A stretch of 16,937 bases of DNA, taken from JAIRTY01 sp050257395 (GTDB lineage: Bacteria > Actinomycetota > Actinomycetes > Streptosporangiales > Streptosporangiaceae). A program made the position numbers and the translations under genes. Location: NCBI GenBank assembly GCA_050257395.1, contig JBLMWU010000254.1, positions 1 through 16,937 of the forward strand, in the 5' to 3' direction. The notes below the pieces were generated by a model. It saw only the letters and a list, made by a program, of their open reading frames with translations, made no database searches and had not been told where the DNA came from. This document shows positions 1 through 6,418 of the stretch, piece after piece. Positions within the stretch are counted from its first letter, which is position 1. Each line of letters begins with the position of its first letter.

Positions 1-1530
1 GCGACCAGGCGCTCGAGCACGGTGTCGACCTGGTCTTCCGGGATCCGGCGCAGCAGCCGCCGCCCGATGGCGGTGCGCTTGCCGAGGCCGCCGCCCACGG
101 TCAGGTCGTAGGCCTCGATCCGCTCCTCCGCACCCTCGACCGTGGCGGTGGTGCCCTGCAGGCCGATCTCACCGACCCAGTGCTGGGCGCAGGCGTGCGG
201 GCAGCCGTCCAGGTGGATGGACAGGTCCCCGATCTGCTCGCTCCCGAACCGGGTGGTGAGCCGCCCGAGGATGTCGTCGAGCTTGCCCTTGGTCTCGGCC
301 ACCGAGTAGTTGCAGAATCGGTGGCTGGTGCAGGCGATCGAGCGCGCGTAGGCGCGGCCCTTGCCGGGCGGCAGGCCCAGGCCGGCCAACCGGTCCTGCA
401 CCTCGCCCGCCCGCTCGGTGGGCACGTTGCCGAGGATGAAGTTCTGCTGGCGGGTGAACCTCAGGTCGGCGCCCAGCTCGCCGAGCAGCTCACCGAGCTG
501 CTCCAGCATGCTGCCGGTGACCCGGCCGGCCGGGACGGGCACCCCGATGGTGGACAGGCCCGGCTGCCGCTGGGCGTGGACGCCCATGTGGTCGGCCTCG
601 GCCGTTGGCCCGGGTACCGAGCCGTCCGCGAGCGGGCGGCCGAGCTGCTCCTCGATCTTGGCCCGCACGCCCTCGGGGCCGTAGTCGTCCATCATGAACT
701 TGATCCGCGCCTTGGCCCGCGACACCCGGTAGCGCAGGTCCCGCTGCCAGGCGTTGGTGACCGCCTGCAGCACCTCGACCGCCTCGCCGACCGGGACGAA
801 CACGCCGACGTCGCGGGAGATCCGCGGGGTGTTCGCCATCCCGCCGCCCACCCGCAGCCCGAATCCGGGCTGGCCGTCCTTGACCGTGCCGACCAGGGCC
901 ACGTCGTGGATCTCTGGTGCGTTGCACTGGGCCGGGCACGCCGAGATCGTGTACTTGTGCTTGCGCGGGAGGTTTGGAGAACTCGGGCTTGCCCCAGAAG
1001 TGCTGCGCCGCCTCCTGGATGACCGGCATGACGTCGAACGGCTCCGCGGCGGTCAGCCCGGCGACCGGGCAGCCGGTGATGTTGCGCACGGTGTCGCCTT
1101 CGGCGCCGCAGGTGGTCAGGCCGGCGGCCTCGATGGCGGCGAGCACCTCCGGCAGCATCGACATATGCACCCAGTGCAGCTGGATGCCCTGGCGGGTGGT
1201 CAGCTCCGCCTCGTCCCTGCCGTACTCCCGGGAGATCGCCCCGAGCGCCTTCAGCTGCGCGGGCTGGACCAGGCCGCCCGCGATCTTGACCCGCACCATG
1301 AAGGTGCCGATCTTCGGCTTGTCATGGGCCAGGCCCCACCAGTGGAACCTGACCATCTCCTCTTCGGGGATGTCCTCGTATCCCCGCTCGATGAGCTCGG
1401 GGAGCTCATCAATGACGTGCATCGGGGGCCGTTCCTGCTTGAGGCGCTCGATGGAGTTGCGCCGCAGGACGAGATCCCAGTCGGGCGGGGGCCGGTCGGC
1501 ACGGCGGGGCCGGGCAGGCGTGATGGTCAC
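1..1530 (-). pseudogene. Nitrite/sulfite reductase (siroheme, 4Fe-4S), one frameshift, 3' end outside window
   Basis: Siroheme-dependent assimilatory reductase that reduces sulfite to sulfide or nitrite to ammonia in the cytosol. The N-terminal half reads with motifs HWWGL and TGCPVAG. Near codon 185 the frame breaks: the coding strand has TTCTCCAAACCTCCC where the family expects TTCTCCAACCTCCC, so one extra base lies in the T run at 973-975. After removing it the frame stays open to the window edge, with CPAQC (about 925), a C-x5-C pair (codons at 332-330 and 314-312) and a C-x3-C pair GCPHAC (203-189), which together ligate the 4Fe-4S cluster and siroheme. The GTG start at 1530 was chosen because GGAGGACCT sits directly before it; the ORF is also open to a GTG at 1581 that lacks such a site. 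Nitrite versus sulfite cannot be decided from motifs, but the cysteine leader upstream favours sulfite. The frameshift may be a real mutation or a sequencing error, since all the rest is under clean coding constraint. Confidence 0.9.
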
Positions 1531-1539
1531 AGGTCCTCC
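1531..1539 (-). promoter_or_regulatory. Shine-Dalgarno site of the reductase gene
   Basis: The coding strand reads GGAGGACCT immediately before the GTG at 1530, with GGAGG four bases from the start. It decides the start over the upstream in-frame GTG at 1581. Confidence 0.75.
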
Positions 1540-1665
1540 AGCGGGCGGGAGAGCAACCCCAGCGGGCACGATGCAGGCCACGCTGAGCAGCGGAAGTCCG
1601 CCGTCACGTTGGGGAGACAGCTACAGGGAGAGAGCGAGAGAGATCAGCGGTCGCAGCAGACGGCA
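1531..1665 (-). promoter_or_regulatory. Candidate attenuator leader between Cys-rich peptide and reductase
   Basis: This 135-nt untranslated stretch separates the leader-peptide stop from the reductase GTG. It holds a pyrimidine-rich tract (1643-1625, a single G), an imperfect complement of the reductase ribosome site (GUCUCC at 1618-1613 against GGAGGAC, one bulged G), and a 6-bp pairing of CGCUGA (1649-1644) with UCAGCG (1586-1581). These elements could form alternative structures that hide or expose the ribosome site depending on where a ribosome stalls in the leader peptide. Pairings were found by eye and no folding energy was computed. Confidence 0.4.
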
Positions 1666-1761
1666 CTAGGCCGGGGGCGGCGCGCATCGCGCGCTGCGGC
1701 AACACATGTAGCGGCAGGGGATCATGACCCCCACCAGGCCGCAGCACCGCGTACGTATCAT
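1666..1761 (-). CDS. Leaderless cysteine-rich leader peptide (31 aa)
   Basis: A short ORF, ATG at 1761 to TAG at 1666, encodes 31 residues with six cysteines at positions 6, 7, 16, 20, 21 and 26, including two adjacent pairs (TGCTGC and TGTTGC). It is otherwise Arg- and Pro-rich with a short hydrophobic stretch LVGVMIP. There is no Shine-Dalgarno site; instead a TAGGCT -10 box ends 7 nt before the ATG, so transcription should start at the A of ATG. Leaderless short ORFs rich in cysteine codons that act as cysteine-responsive attenuators of sulfur genes are known in mycobacteria. Here the ORF precedes a nitrite/sulfite reductase, as expected for a sensor of Cys-tRNA supply. The peptide itself probably has no function beyond ribosome positioning. 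Its ATG overlaps the TGA of the upstream small ORF by four bases (ATGA). Confidence 0.7.
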   Translation of the reverse strand: MIRTRCCGLVGVMIPCRYMCCRSARCAPPPA

Positions 1762-2024
1762 CCGCAGCAGCCTAACCTGCGATTCCCGCAGGCACAATCA
1801 GGCCGCCCGGGTCCGCGGCGAGGGTCCCCCGGGGCCTGTGACCTGCATAACTGCCCAAACTGCCTGGCGAAATCCGTCGTCAGCCAGTACTCCGGCGACA
1901 TGCGGAACACGACGTTGCGTGCGGCGTCAGCCTCGGTGGCCTGAATGTAGAAGTCCCCGAGTTCCTGGCCCAGGTAGCGATGGGCCAGGGCTCGGCGTTC
2001 GGCCAGGGCGGCTGGCTTGTCCAT
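1758..2024 (-). CDS. Small hypothetical protein (88 aa)
   Basis: Residues 1-60 look like a real protein: a mix of A, R, L, E, D with aromatic clusters (DFYIQAT, SPEYWLTTDF, RQFGQL), GC-rich third positions and no low-complexity bias. After about residue 62 the composition becomes Arg/Gly/Pro-rich and ends in a cysteine-rich tail (DCACG, GCCG). That tail overlaps the promoter of the leader peptide, and the TGA shares ATGA with the leader-peptide start. No Shine-Dalgarno site or -10 box is visible before the ATG at 2024, so expression may rely on read-through from the lipoprotein gene upstream. I do not recognise a family and assign no function. It could be a remnant whose original C-terminus was lost. 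Confidence 0.45.
   Translation of the reverse strand: MDKPAALAERRALAHRYLGQELGDFYIQATEADAARNVVFRMSPEYWLTTDFARQFGQLCRSQAPGDPRRGPGRPDCACGNRRLGCCG
1769..1797 (-). promoter_or_regulatory. Sigma-A-like promoter of leader peptide and reductase
   Basis: On the minus strand TTGTGC (1797-1792) is followed after exactly 17 nt by TAGGCT (1774-1769), and the ATG of the leader peptide begins 7 nt later at 1761. Spacing and both hexamers fit the actinobacterial housekeeping consensus and predict a leaderless transcript. Confidence 0.65.
1776..1792. promoter_or_regulatory. Inverted repeat in promoter spacer, candidate operator
   Basis: A perfect 6-bp inverted repeat, CCTGCG-N5-CGCAGG, fills the spacer between the -35 and -10 boxes and touches the last base of the -35. 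A repressor bound here would block RNA polymerase. The cognate regulator is not in the window and the motif matches none that I recognise for sulfur regulation. Confidence 0.4.
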
Positions 2025-2041
2025 CTGGCGCACGGCCGGAC

Positions 2042-2079
2042 GGTGCTGGCGCGCAGCCACCCGGCCACGCGCCAGCACC
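2042..2079 (-). terminator. 12-bp hairpin downstream of the binding-protein gene
   Basis: GGTGCTGGCGCG and CGCGCCAGCACC form a perfect 12-bp stem around a 14-nt loop, beginning 28 nt after the TAG of the binding-protein gene. No U-tract follows, which is common for actinobacterial terminators. It may also work in the plus direction. Confidence 0.6.
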
Positions 2080-2107
2080 ATCACCCACCCGCTGCCCGGA
2101 TGGACTG

Positions 2108-3865
2108 CTACTTCTGTTTCGTCCCGAGGACGCCGTAGTTGTACATCCCGTAGTAGGCGTTGACGTTGACGTTGGTGAGGTCCGGACTGCGGTACAGGAG
2201 AGCCTTGGAGTAGACCGCCGGCAGCATCACCGCGTCCTTCATTACCTGCATGTCGATCTGCTGAGAGATGCTGGCCCGGGCGGAAGCGGTGGTAGCCGCC
2301 TCCAGCTGCAGGAACAGCTTGTTGACGGCCGGGTCGTTCTCCTCGGCAATGTTGGCGTTGCCGGCCGGCACGATCGACTTGCCGTCGAACAGGGCCCAGC
2401 CCCAGCCGTAGGCGTCCGGCCAGTCGGGACCCCAGCCGCCCGCTAGCAGGCCCAGGTCGTGCGAGTGCACGTAGTTCGGCACGCCGGCGAAGTTGCCGAA
2501 GTAGCTGGAGGCCGGGAAGCCCTTCAGGTTGGTCTTGATGCCCACTGCCGACAGGGACGCCTGCAGCGCCTGCGCCGAGGCCACCTCGCGCGGCCGGTCG
2601 CTGCGGTAGGCGATGGTGGTGCTGAACCCGTTGGGCTGGCCGCACAGCTGGAGTTGCTGCTTAGCCGCCGCGATGTCACCACCCGGCTTGGAAAGCGCGT
2701 TGTAGAGGTCGAACTTCGAGTACCCGATCACCGTCGGCGGCATCGCGGTGGAGGCGATGTTGCCGCCGTAGGGACCGCCGTAGGCGGTCTGCAGGTTGGT
2801 CTTGTTCGCCGCGTACTCGATGGCCATCCGGCAGTGCAGGTTGTCCAGCGGCTTCACCTTGGTGTTGAGGTAGTAGAACCACATGAAGCCATTGACCGGG
2901 TCATCCGAGCTCGCCTTGAGCGCCGGGGAGGACAAAATCCGGGCGCGGGCCGCCGCCTGGACGCCGCTGCCGGCCTGGTCCACCTGGATGTCACCGTTCA
3001 GCAGCCGGTTGTCGATGTCGTTGGCATTGACGTTCAGGTTGACGATGATCTTGCTGGCCAGCTGCTTTACCTGGGGGTCCCAGGAGGGGTTCCACTGCGG
3101 GTTGGGCACCAGCGTGTACTGCTTGTCGAGCTGGTAGCTGGCGAACTTGTACGGCCCGGTGGACATCGGGTGCTGCTGGTAGTTCGAGCCGGTGTCCTTG
3201 GCTGGCGGCACCGGGGCGGTCTGCGGGAACGCGACCACGTAGTTGAAGTCCGCGAACGGCTGGTTGAGGTGGAACACGATCGTCGCCGGGTCCGGCGTGT
3301 CGATCGCGGTCAGGCCCATCAGGTTCTTGGACCGGTCCTTGTATGGCCCAGGGTAGGTGGACGCGTTGCCGGCCAGCAGCGAGGTGAAGTAGCTCGGGCC
3401 GTTCGGGAGCACGGTCCGGTCGAAGGTGCGCTCGACCGCATACTTCACATCCTGCGAGGTGACGGGCGTGCCATCCTCGAACTTCACCCCGGGCTTGAGG
3501 TGGTACGTCCAGACCGTGTTATTCGCGCTCGGCGTGCCCAGCGAGGTCGCCAGGGCCGGGACGATCCCGCTCCCGCAGGCCCGGGCGCAGGACGCGTACG
3601 TGGTCAGCGGAGTCGCGTACAGCCTGCTGAAGTTCAGGTTGAACGCATAGTAGGTGTTCCCACCGTCGGTGGAGTCCGGGCCGCTGCTGTTGCCGTAGAC
3701 GATCGTCCCGCCCTTGTGGCTGGACGGATTGACCACGCCGTTGGTCGCCACGTCGAAGCCCGCGGAACCGGTGGTCCCGCCACCGCCACCGCCCCCGCCG
3801 CACGCGGCGAGCACGAGCGCGGCGGCGCCGGCGAACGAGGCAAGGCCAATGGTCTTGCGTCTCAT
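2108..3865 (-). CDS. ABC transporter substrate-binding lipoprotein, oligopeptide family (SBP_bac_5)
   Basis: Extracytoplasmic solute receptor that would deliver peptides or similar solutes to an ABC importer. The 585-residue protein starts MRRKTIG, has a hydrophobic stretch and a lipobox LAAC with lipidated Cys22, followed by an eight-glycine linker. Residues 119-146 carry the family signature around LKPGVKFEDGTPVT and QDVKYAVER. The length is normal for the family. The start at 3865 is preceded by AGGAGG at 3881-3876; an in-frame ATG at 3901 would add 12 residues ahead of a typical signal peptide and is less likely. No permease or ATPase gene is adjacent, so it is an orphan that must share a transporter encoded elsewhere. 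A close Cys93/Cys97 pair could form a disulfide. The substrate cannot be inferred. Confidence 0.93.
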   Translation of the reverse strand: MRRKTIGLASFAGAAALVLAACGGGGGGGGTTGSAGFDVATNGVVNPSSHKGGTIVYGNSSGPDSTDGGNTYYAFNLNFSRLYATPLTTYASCARACGSGIVPALATSLGTPSANNTVWTYHLKPGVKFEDGTPVTSQDVKYAVERTFDRTVLPNGPSYFTSLLAGNASTYPGPYKDRSKNLMGLTAIDTPDPATIVFHLNQPFADFNYVVAFPQTAPVPPAKDTGSNYQQHPMSTGPYKFASYQLDKQYTLVPNPQWNPSWDPQVKQLASKIIVNLNVNANDIDNRLLNGDIQVDQAGSGVQAAARARILSSPALKASSDDPVNGFMWFYYLNTKVKPLDNLHCRMAIEYAANKTNLQTAYGGPYGGNIASTAMPPTVIGYSKFDLYNALSKPGGDIAAAKQQLQLCGQPNGFSTTIAYRSDRPREVASAQALQASLSAVGIKTNLKGFPASSYFGNFAGVPNYVHSHDLGLLAGGWGPDWPDAYGWGWALFDGKSIVPAGNANIAEENDPAVNKLFLQLEAATTASARASISQQIDMQVMKDAVMLPAVYSKALLYRSPDLTNVNVNAYYGMYNYGVLGTKQK

Positions 3866-3884
3866 AGATATCGCGCCTCCTGTC

Positions 3885-3948
3885 GTATCGCAGGTGAACA
3901 AGAAGCTGGCGGCCTACCTAGTCAGGCCCCGCCAGCCCTCGCGATACA
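3885..3948 (-). promoter_or_regulatory. Nested inverted repeats in the 5' leader of the binding-protein gene
   Basis: An outer perfect 7-bp pair, GTATCGC (3885-3891) and GCGATAC (3942-3948), encloses an inner 10-bp stem CTGGCGGCCT (3907-3916) with AGGCC-cc-GCCAG (3925-3936, two bulged bases). In the transcript the outer stem closes only a few nucleotides before the AGGAGG ribosome site. It could be an RNA structure that controls translation or a DNA operator; no clear promoter was found upstream. Confidence 0.4.
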
Positions 3949-4073
3949 TGGGGCGAGCGTGCGACAGCCATCGCCCGCAGGCTCGTCAGATCCGGACATG
4001 TGCCGTTTTGTCGCCGGACCGCGATCACCGCGAGCCAGGAACGCAACCTGGCCTGACCGGATGTGTCTTGCCG

Positions 4074-4091
4074 AGCAGCCCCGCAGCTGCT
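4074..4091 (-). terminator. Weak candidate terminator of the alkA-like gene
   Basis: AGCAGC and GCTGCT form a 6-bp stem with a 6-nt loop about 40 nt past the glycosylase stop. The stem is short and no U-tract follows, so this is tentative. Confidence 0.25.
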
Positions 4092-4129
4092 ACACGGCCT
4101 GTTCCAGGGCTAGCAGTGGCGGTAGCTCA

Positions 4130-5494
4130 TCACGCAGCAGCCCATAGGTGAGCGGCGGCGTAAGACCGCCATGGCCGCCAATCACGAGCTAGGGGACGGC
4201 TGGGTTCTGCTTTGAGCTGGCCGAGCGCCTGCCGCAGAGCTGGGTCTTCGGCCGGGAAGGCGTCAGGCTCGCCTGCCCTCAACGCGATGTAGTCGGCGGT
4301 GCTCGCGGTGACGCCAGGTACCGCCTGGAGAGACTCGGCCAACTGCTCGCGTGTCATGCTGCCGTCGAGGCGGAGGGTGCCCTGATCGTTGGCAGCGGCG
4401 AAGGACACGACGGATTGAGCCTGGTCGCTGGTCAGGCCAGCCGCCAGCAGGCTGGGTCCGGACTGAGCGAGGGTCGCGGGGGCGGGGAACACGTGCGTCA
4501 GGTGGGACGCCGCGAACGCAGGGGCTGGATGGCCGAGCCGGCACACGATCAGCGCCAAAACGGCGCTGGCAGCCTCGGCATGCAGCCACTGGCCGATGAT
4601 GGCGGCAATACCGGCCTCGAAGGCGTCCCAGGCGCCGGGTACGCGGACTCCGGGGCGGGACTCAATGAGAGGCGCGAGCAGGCGGTCGGCCGCCAGCGAC
4701 CGGACCGGTTCAGCCAGGTCGGCATCGAGGCACGCGATCTTGCGGGCCTGGGCTGCCACGTGCATCAGCGCTTCCCAGCGCGGCAGGCGAGCACGGAGAT
4801 TCAGGTAATCGGGTCCGCCCGGAGAGAGCTCAATGAGGCCTGCGCCCCCGTTCACGGCGATGGTCCGCCGATACGTCCGCCCGTCGACGTGCTCGACACC
4901 AGGAACCGCCCGGGCGGCGAGGAACCTGATCATCGCATCCCAGTCGAGCGGGCCGGTGAACCACAGCCGGAGCGTGAGCCTGTCATCATCTGCCAGCCGG
5001 GTGGGAAGCCTGCGGAGCCGAACCTCGCTCGGCGTGCAGCCGAAGGCCCGCCTGAACTCCCGGTTGAACTGCCGGGCGCTGCCGTAACCAGAGGTGAACG
5101 CTACTTCCGTTATTGACAGATCCGTGTCATCCAGCAGCCGCCGCGCGAAGTGCGCGCGGCTTGACCGGGCGAGTTCGTCCGGAGTGACTCCAATGTGCCT
5201 CACAAACAGCCGGCGCAGGTGACGGCCCGACAGCCCGAGACGGCCGGCGAGTCCGGCCTCGGTTTTCTGGTCGAGTGCCCCGTCCACGATCAGCCGGACT
5301 CCACGGCAGACAAGCTCTGGTGCGGTTTGCGGGGCAGACTGAGGAAGCCGGTAGGGGCGGCACTCCAGGCATGGCCGCAGTCCGGCTGCCTCAGCCGAGG
5401 CGGCCACCGGGTGCCGTTCCTCAGTGGCATTGTTCGGGCCGCAGCCAGGGCGGCAGTAGAGGCCATAGCCGGGCGTTACGTAGACGTAGCTCAC
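4130..5494 (-). CDS. Ada-like zinc domain / AraC HTH / AlkA DNA-3-methyladenine glycosylase fusion
   Basis: A base-excision repair glycosylase for alkylated purines fused to an alkylation-sensing regulator. Residues 1-48 hold the four zinc cysteines of the Ada N-domain (C14, C18, C42, C45; YCRPGC and PCLEC). Residues 65-162 are an AraC-type helix-turn-helix with SGYGSARQFNREFRRAFG. Residues 172-285 resemble AlkA_N, and 290-430 are the HhH-GPD glycosylase fold with PGVTASTADYIALR and a candidate catalytic Asp near 417 in FPAEDP. Two things are odd. The sensor domain has only 13 residues before the first Cys, and an in-frame TAA lies just upstream, so about 25 usual N-terminal residues are missing. 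The HhH glycine of PGVG is Thr, and the usual GQQVS is GQWLH. The start is GTG at 5494 with GGGAG close by. There is no C-terminal methyltransferase motif PCHR. Activity may be altered. Confidence 0.87.
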   Translation of the reverse strand: MSYVYVTPGYGLYCRPGCGPNNATEERHPVAASAEAAGLRPCLECRPYRLPQSAPQTAPELVCRGVRLIVDGALDQKTEAGLAGRLGLSGRHLRRLFVRHIGVTPDELARSSRAHFARRLLDDTDLSITEVAFTSGYGSARQFNREFRRAFGCTPSEVRLRRLPTRLADDDRLTLRLWFTGPLDWDAMIRFLAARAVPGVEHVDGRTYRRTIAVNGGAGLIELSPGGPDYLNLRARLPRWEALMHVAAQARKIACLDADLAEPVRSLAADRLLAPLIESRPGVRVPGAWDAFEAGIAAIIGQWLHAEAASAVLALIVCRLGHPAPAFAASHLTHVFPAPATLAQSGPSLLAAGLTSDQAQSVVSFAAANDQGTLRLDGSMTREQLAESLQAVPGVTASTADYIALRAGEPDAFPAEDPALRQALGQLKAEPSRPLARDWRPWRSYAAAHLWAAA

Positions 5495-5526
5495 TTCTCC
5501 CAGTTACCGCGGCGGCTCCCAGAAGG

Positions 5527-5540
5527 CCAGACATATCTGG
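5527..5540. promoter_or_regulatory. Inverted repeat upstream of the glycosylase gene
   Basis: CCAGA-CATA-TCTGG lies 33 nt before the GTG start of the glycosylase gene. Because the product carries an AraC-type DNA-binding domain, this near-palindrome is a possible regulator site, but AraC/Ada operators are often not palindromic, so the link is only positional. Confidence 0.3.
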
Positions 5541-5616
5541 ACATCACAGGTCGCAGTTCAGAAACGGCCCGGGCACCAGAAGGTCACATGGACCCGGCCA
5601 GCATCGCTGCCACCAT

Positions 5617-5647
5617 GCTGACGGCTCCCCAGTCGGCAGCCGTCAGC
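5617..5647. repeat. Perfect 10-bp inverted repeat (hairpin)
   Basis: GCTGACGGCT (5617-5626) and AGCCGTCAGC (5638-5647) form a perfect stem with an 11-nt loop. It is the second hairpin after the coiled-coil gene in the direction of its transcription and may be a backup terminator or part of the glycosylase leader. Confidence 0.5.
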
Positions 5648-5679
5648 CAGCCTGGCCGCGCAGCTTGCGGGCTGACCGG

Positions 5680-5707
5680 CCAGGCCTGGTCACAGCACCA
5701 GGCCTGG
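5680..5707 (-). terminator. Strong hairpin downstream of the coiled-coil membrane protein gene
   Basis: CCAGGCCTGGT (5680-5690) and ACCAGGCCTGG (5697-5707) give a perfect 11-bp stem with a 6-nt loop, nine nt past the TGA at 5717. Each arm contains the palindrome CCAGGCCTGG, so the element is also a direct repeat. No U-tract follows. Confidence 0.6.
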
Positions 5708-5716
5708 CGGCCAGAC

Positions 5717-6190
5717 TCACGCAGAGTCCGCCGGGTGCTGGCGCGCTTCCCTAAGTTCTTCTTCTCGTTTGATGGCGTCCCGCAGCTTCTGCTTCGGGAG
5801 CTCAGCAGCCTGCTTCCGGAGTGCAGCAATCTGCTCCTGGTGTGCAGCAATCTGCTTTTTCAGGTCAGCAGTCTCCTCCTTCAGTTCGTTCTGCTGCTGG
5901 ATGCGCAGATCCGCCGGGTGCTTCCCCTCGGCCCGGAGGCGCTCGTCATAGAGCCACTCCAGTTTCCGCTGGTCCCGGGTCAGCCACCTGCGCATTATGA
6001 ACGCCGCGAAGAGGAGCATCGCAATCAGGACCGGAATTCCGGCCCCGGCGTCCTCACCGATCCAGCGTGGACCTGCGGGCAAATCCACTGTGAGCCGGGG
6101 AAGCAGAAGGGAGAGAACCCATCCTGCAAGGAGGAGGACGATGAAAAGCGCCCAGGGATAGCCATTCCCGCTTCCGTCGTTTCTGGCCAC
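5717..6190 (-). CDS. Two-helix membrane protein with C-terminal coiled coil (157 aa)
   Basis: Function unknown. The start is GTG at 6190, chosen for the ribosome site GGGAGG seven nt upstream; longer in-frame starts (ATG 6376, TTG 6379) would add a Cys- and Arg-rich stretch with no coding look. Two hydrophobic segments, about residues 12-30 and 51-66, anchor it in the membrane with both ends probably inside. Residues 96-149 are a Lys/Glu/Gln/Ala-rich heptad region (for example KKQIAAHQEQIAALRKQ), so it likely oligomerises. The codons are less GC3-biased than those of most other genes in the window (GAA, AAA, ATT, CTT, GCT are used), hinting at a different origin. It stands alone, with strong hairpins downstream. 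Confidence 0.7.
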   Translation of the reverse strand: MARNDGSGNGYPWALFIVLLLAGWVLSLLLPRLTVDLPAGPRWIGEDAGAGIPVLIAMLLFAAFIMRRWLTRDQRKLEWLYDERLRAEGKHPADLRIQQQNELKEETADLKKQIAAHQEQIAALRKQAAELPKQKLRDAIKREEELREARQHPADSA

Positions 6191-6418
6191 CAACCGGCCT
6201 CCCTCTTCACGGTCAGGTTCGGTCTGCACACCGCACGGTGTTCTCTCTTCCAGCACCGGGCAACAGCAGGCAGATGACATCGTGACCCGAACCCGCCGTA
6301 TGCCGCCGGTCCGCGCGCTGGTGCAGCAAATTGCTTCACCGCGCTCCCCTTGAATTAACAGACGCGCAAGGGCCATCAACGGGTTACTACGCGGGAGCGC
6401 AATCCGCTGGCCGGCCGT

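Noticed and set aside
180..1022. 280-codon plus-strand frame opposite the reductase
   Set aside because: Antisense shadow; the minus strand carries the reductase cofactor motifs.
1531..1581. Upstream GTG start at 1581 for the reductase
   Set aside because: It has no ribosome site and would add a Pro/Ala-rich extension, whereas GTG at 1530 follows GGAGGACCT.
2459..4147. 562-codon open frame on the plus strand opposite the binding-protein gene
   Set aside because: Composition is V/R/G/H-biased with no motif, and the minus strand has a lipobox and the SBP_bac_5 signature.
5195..6277. 360-codon plus-strand frame across the glycosylase promoter and coiled-coil gene
   Set aside because: It crosses two hairpins and runs antisense to a gene with a good ribosome site, membrane helices and coiled coil.
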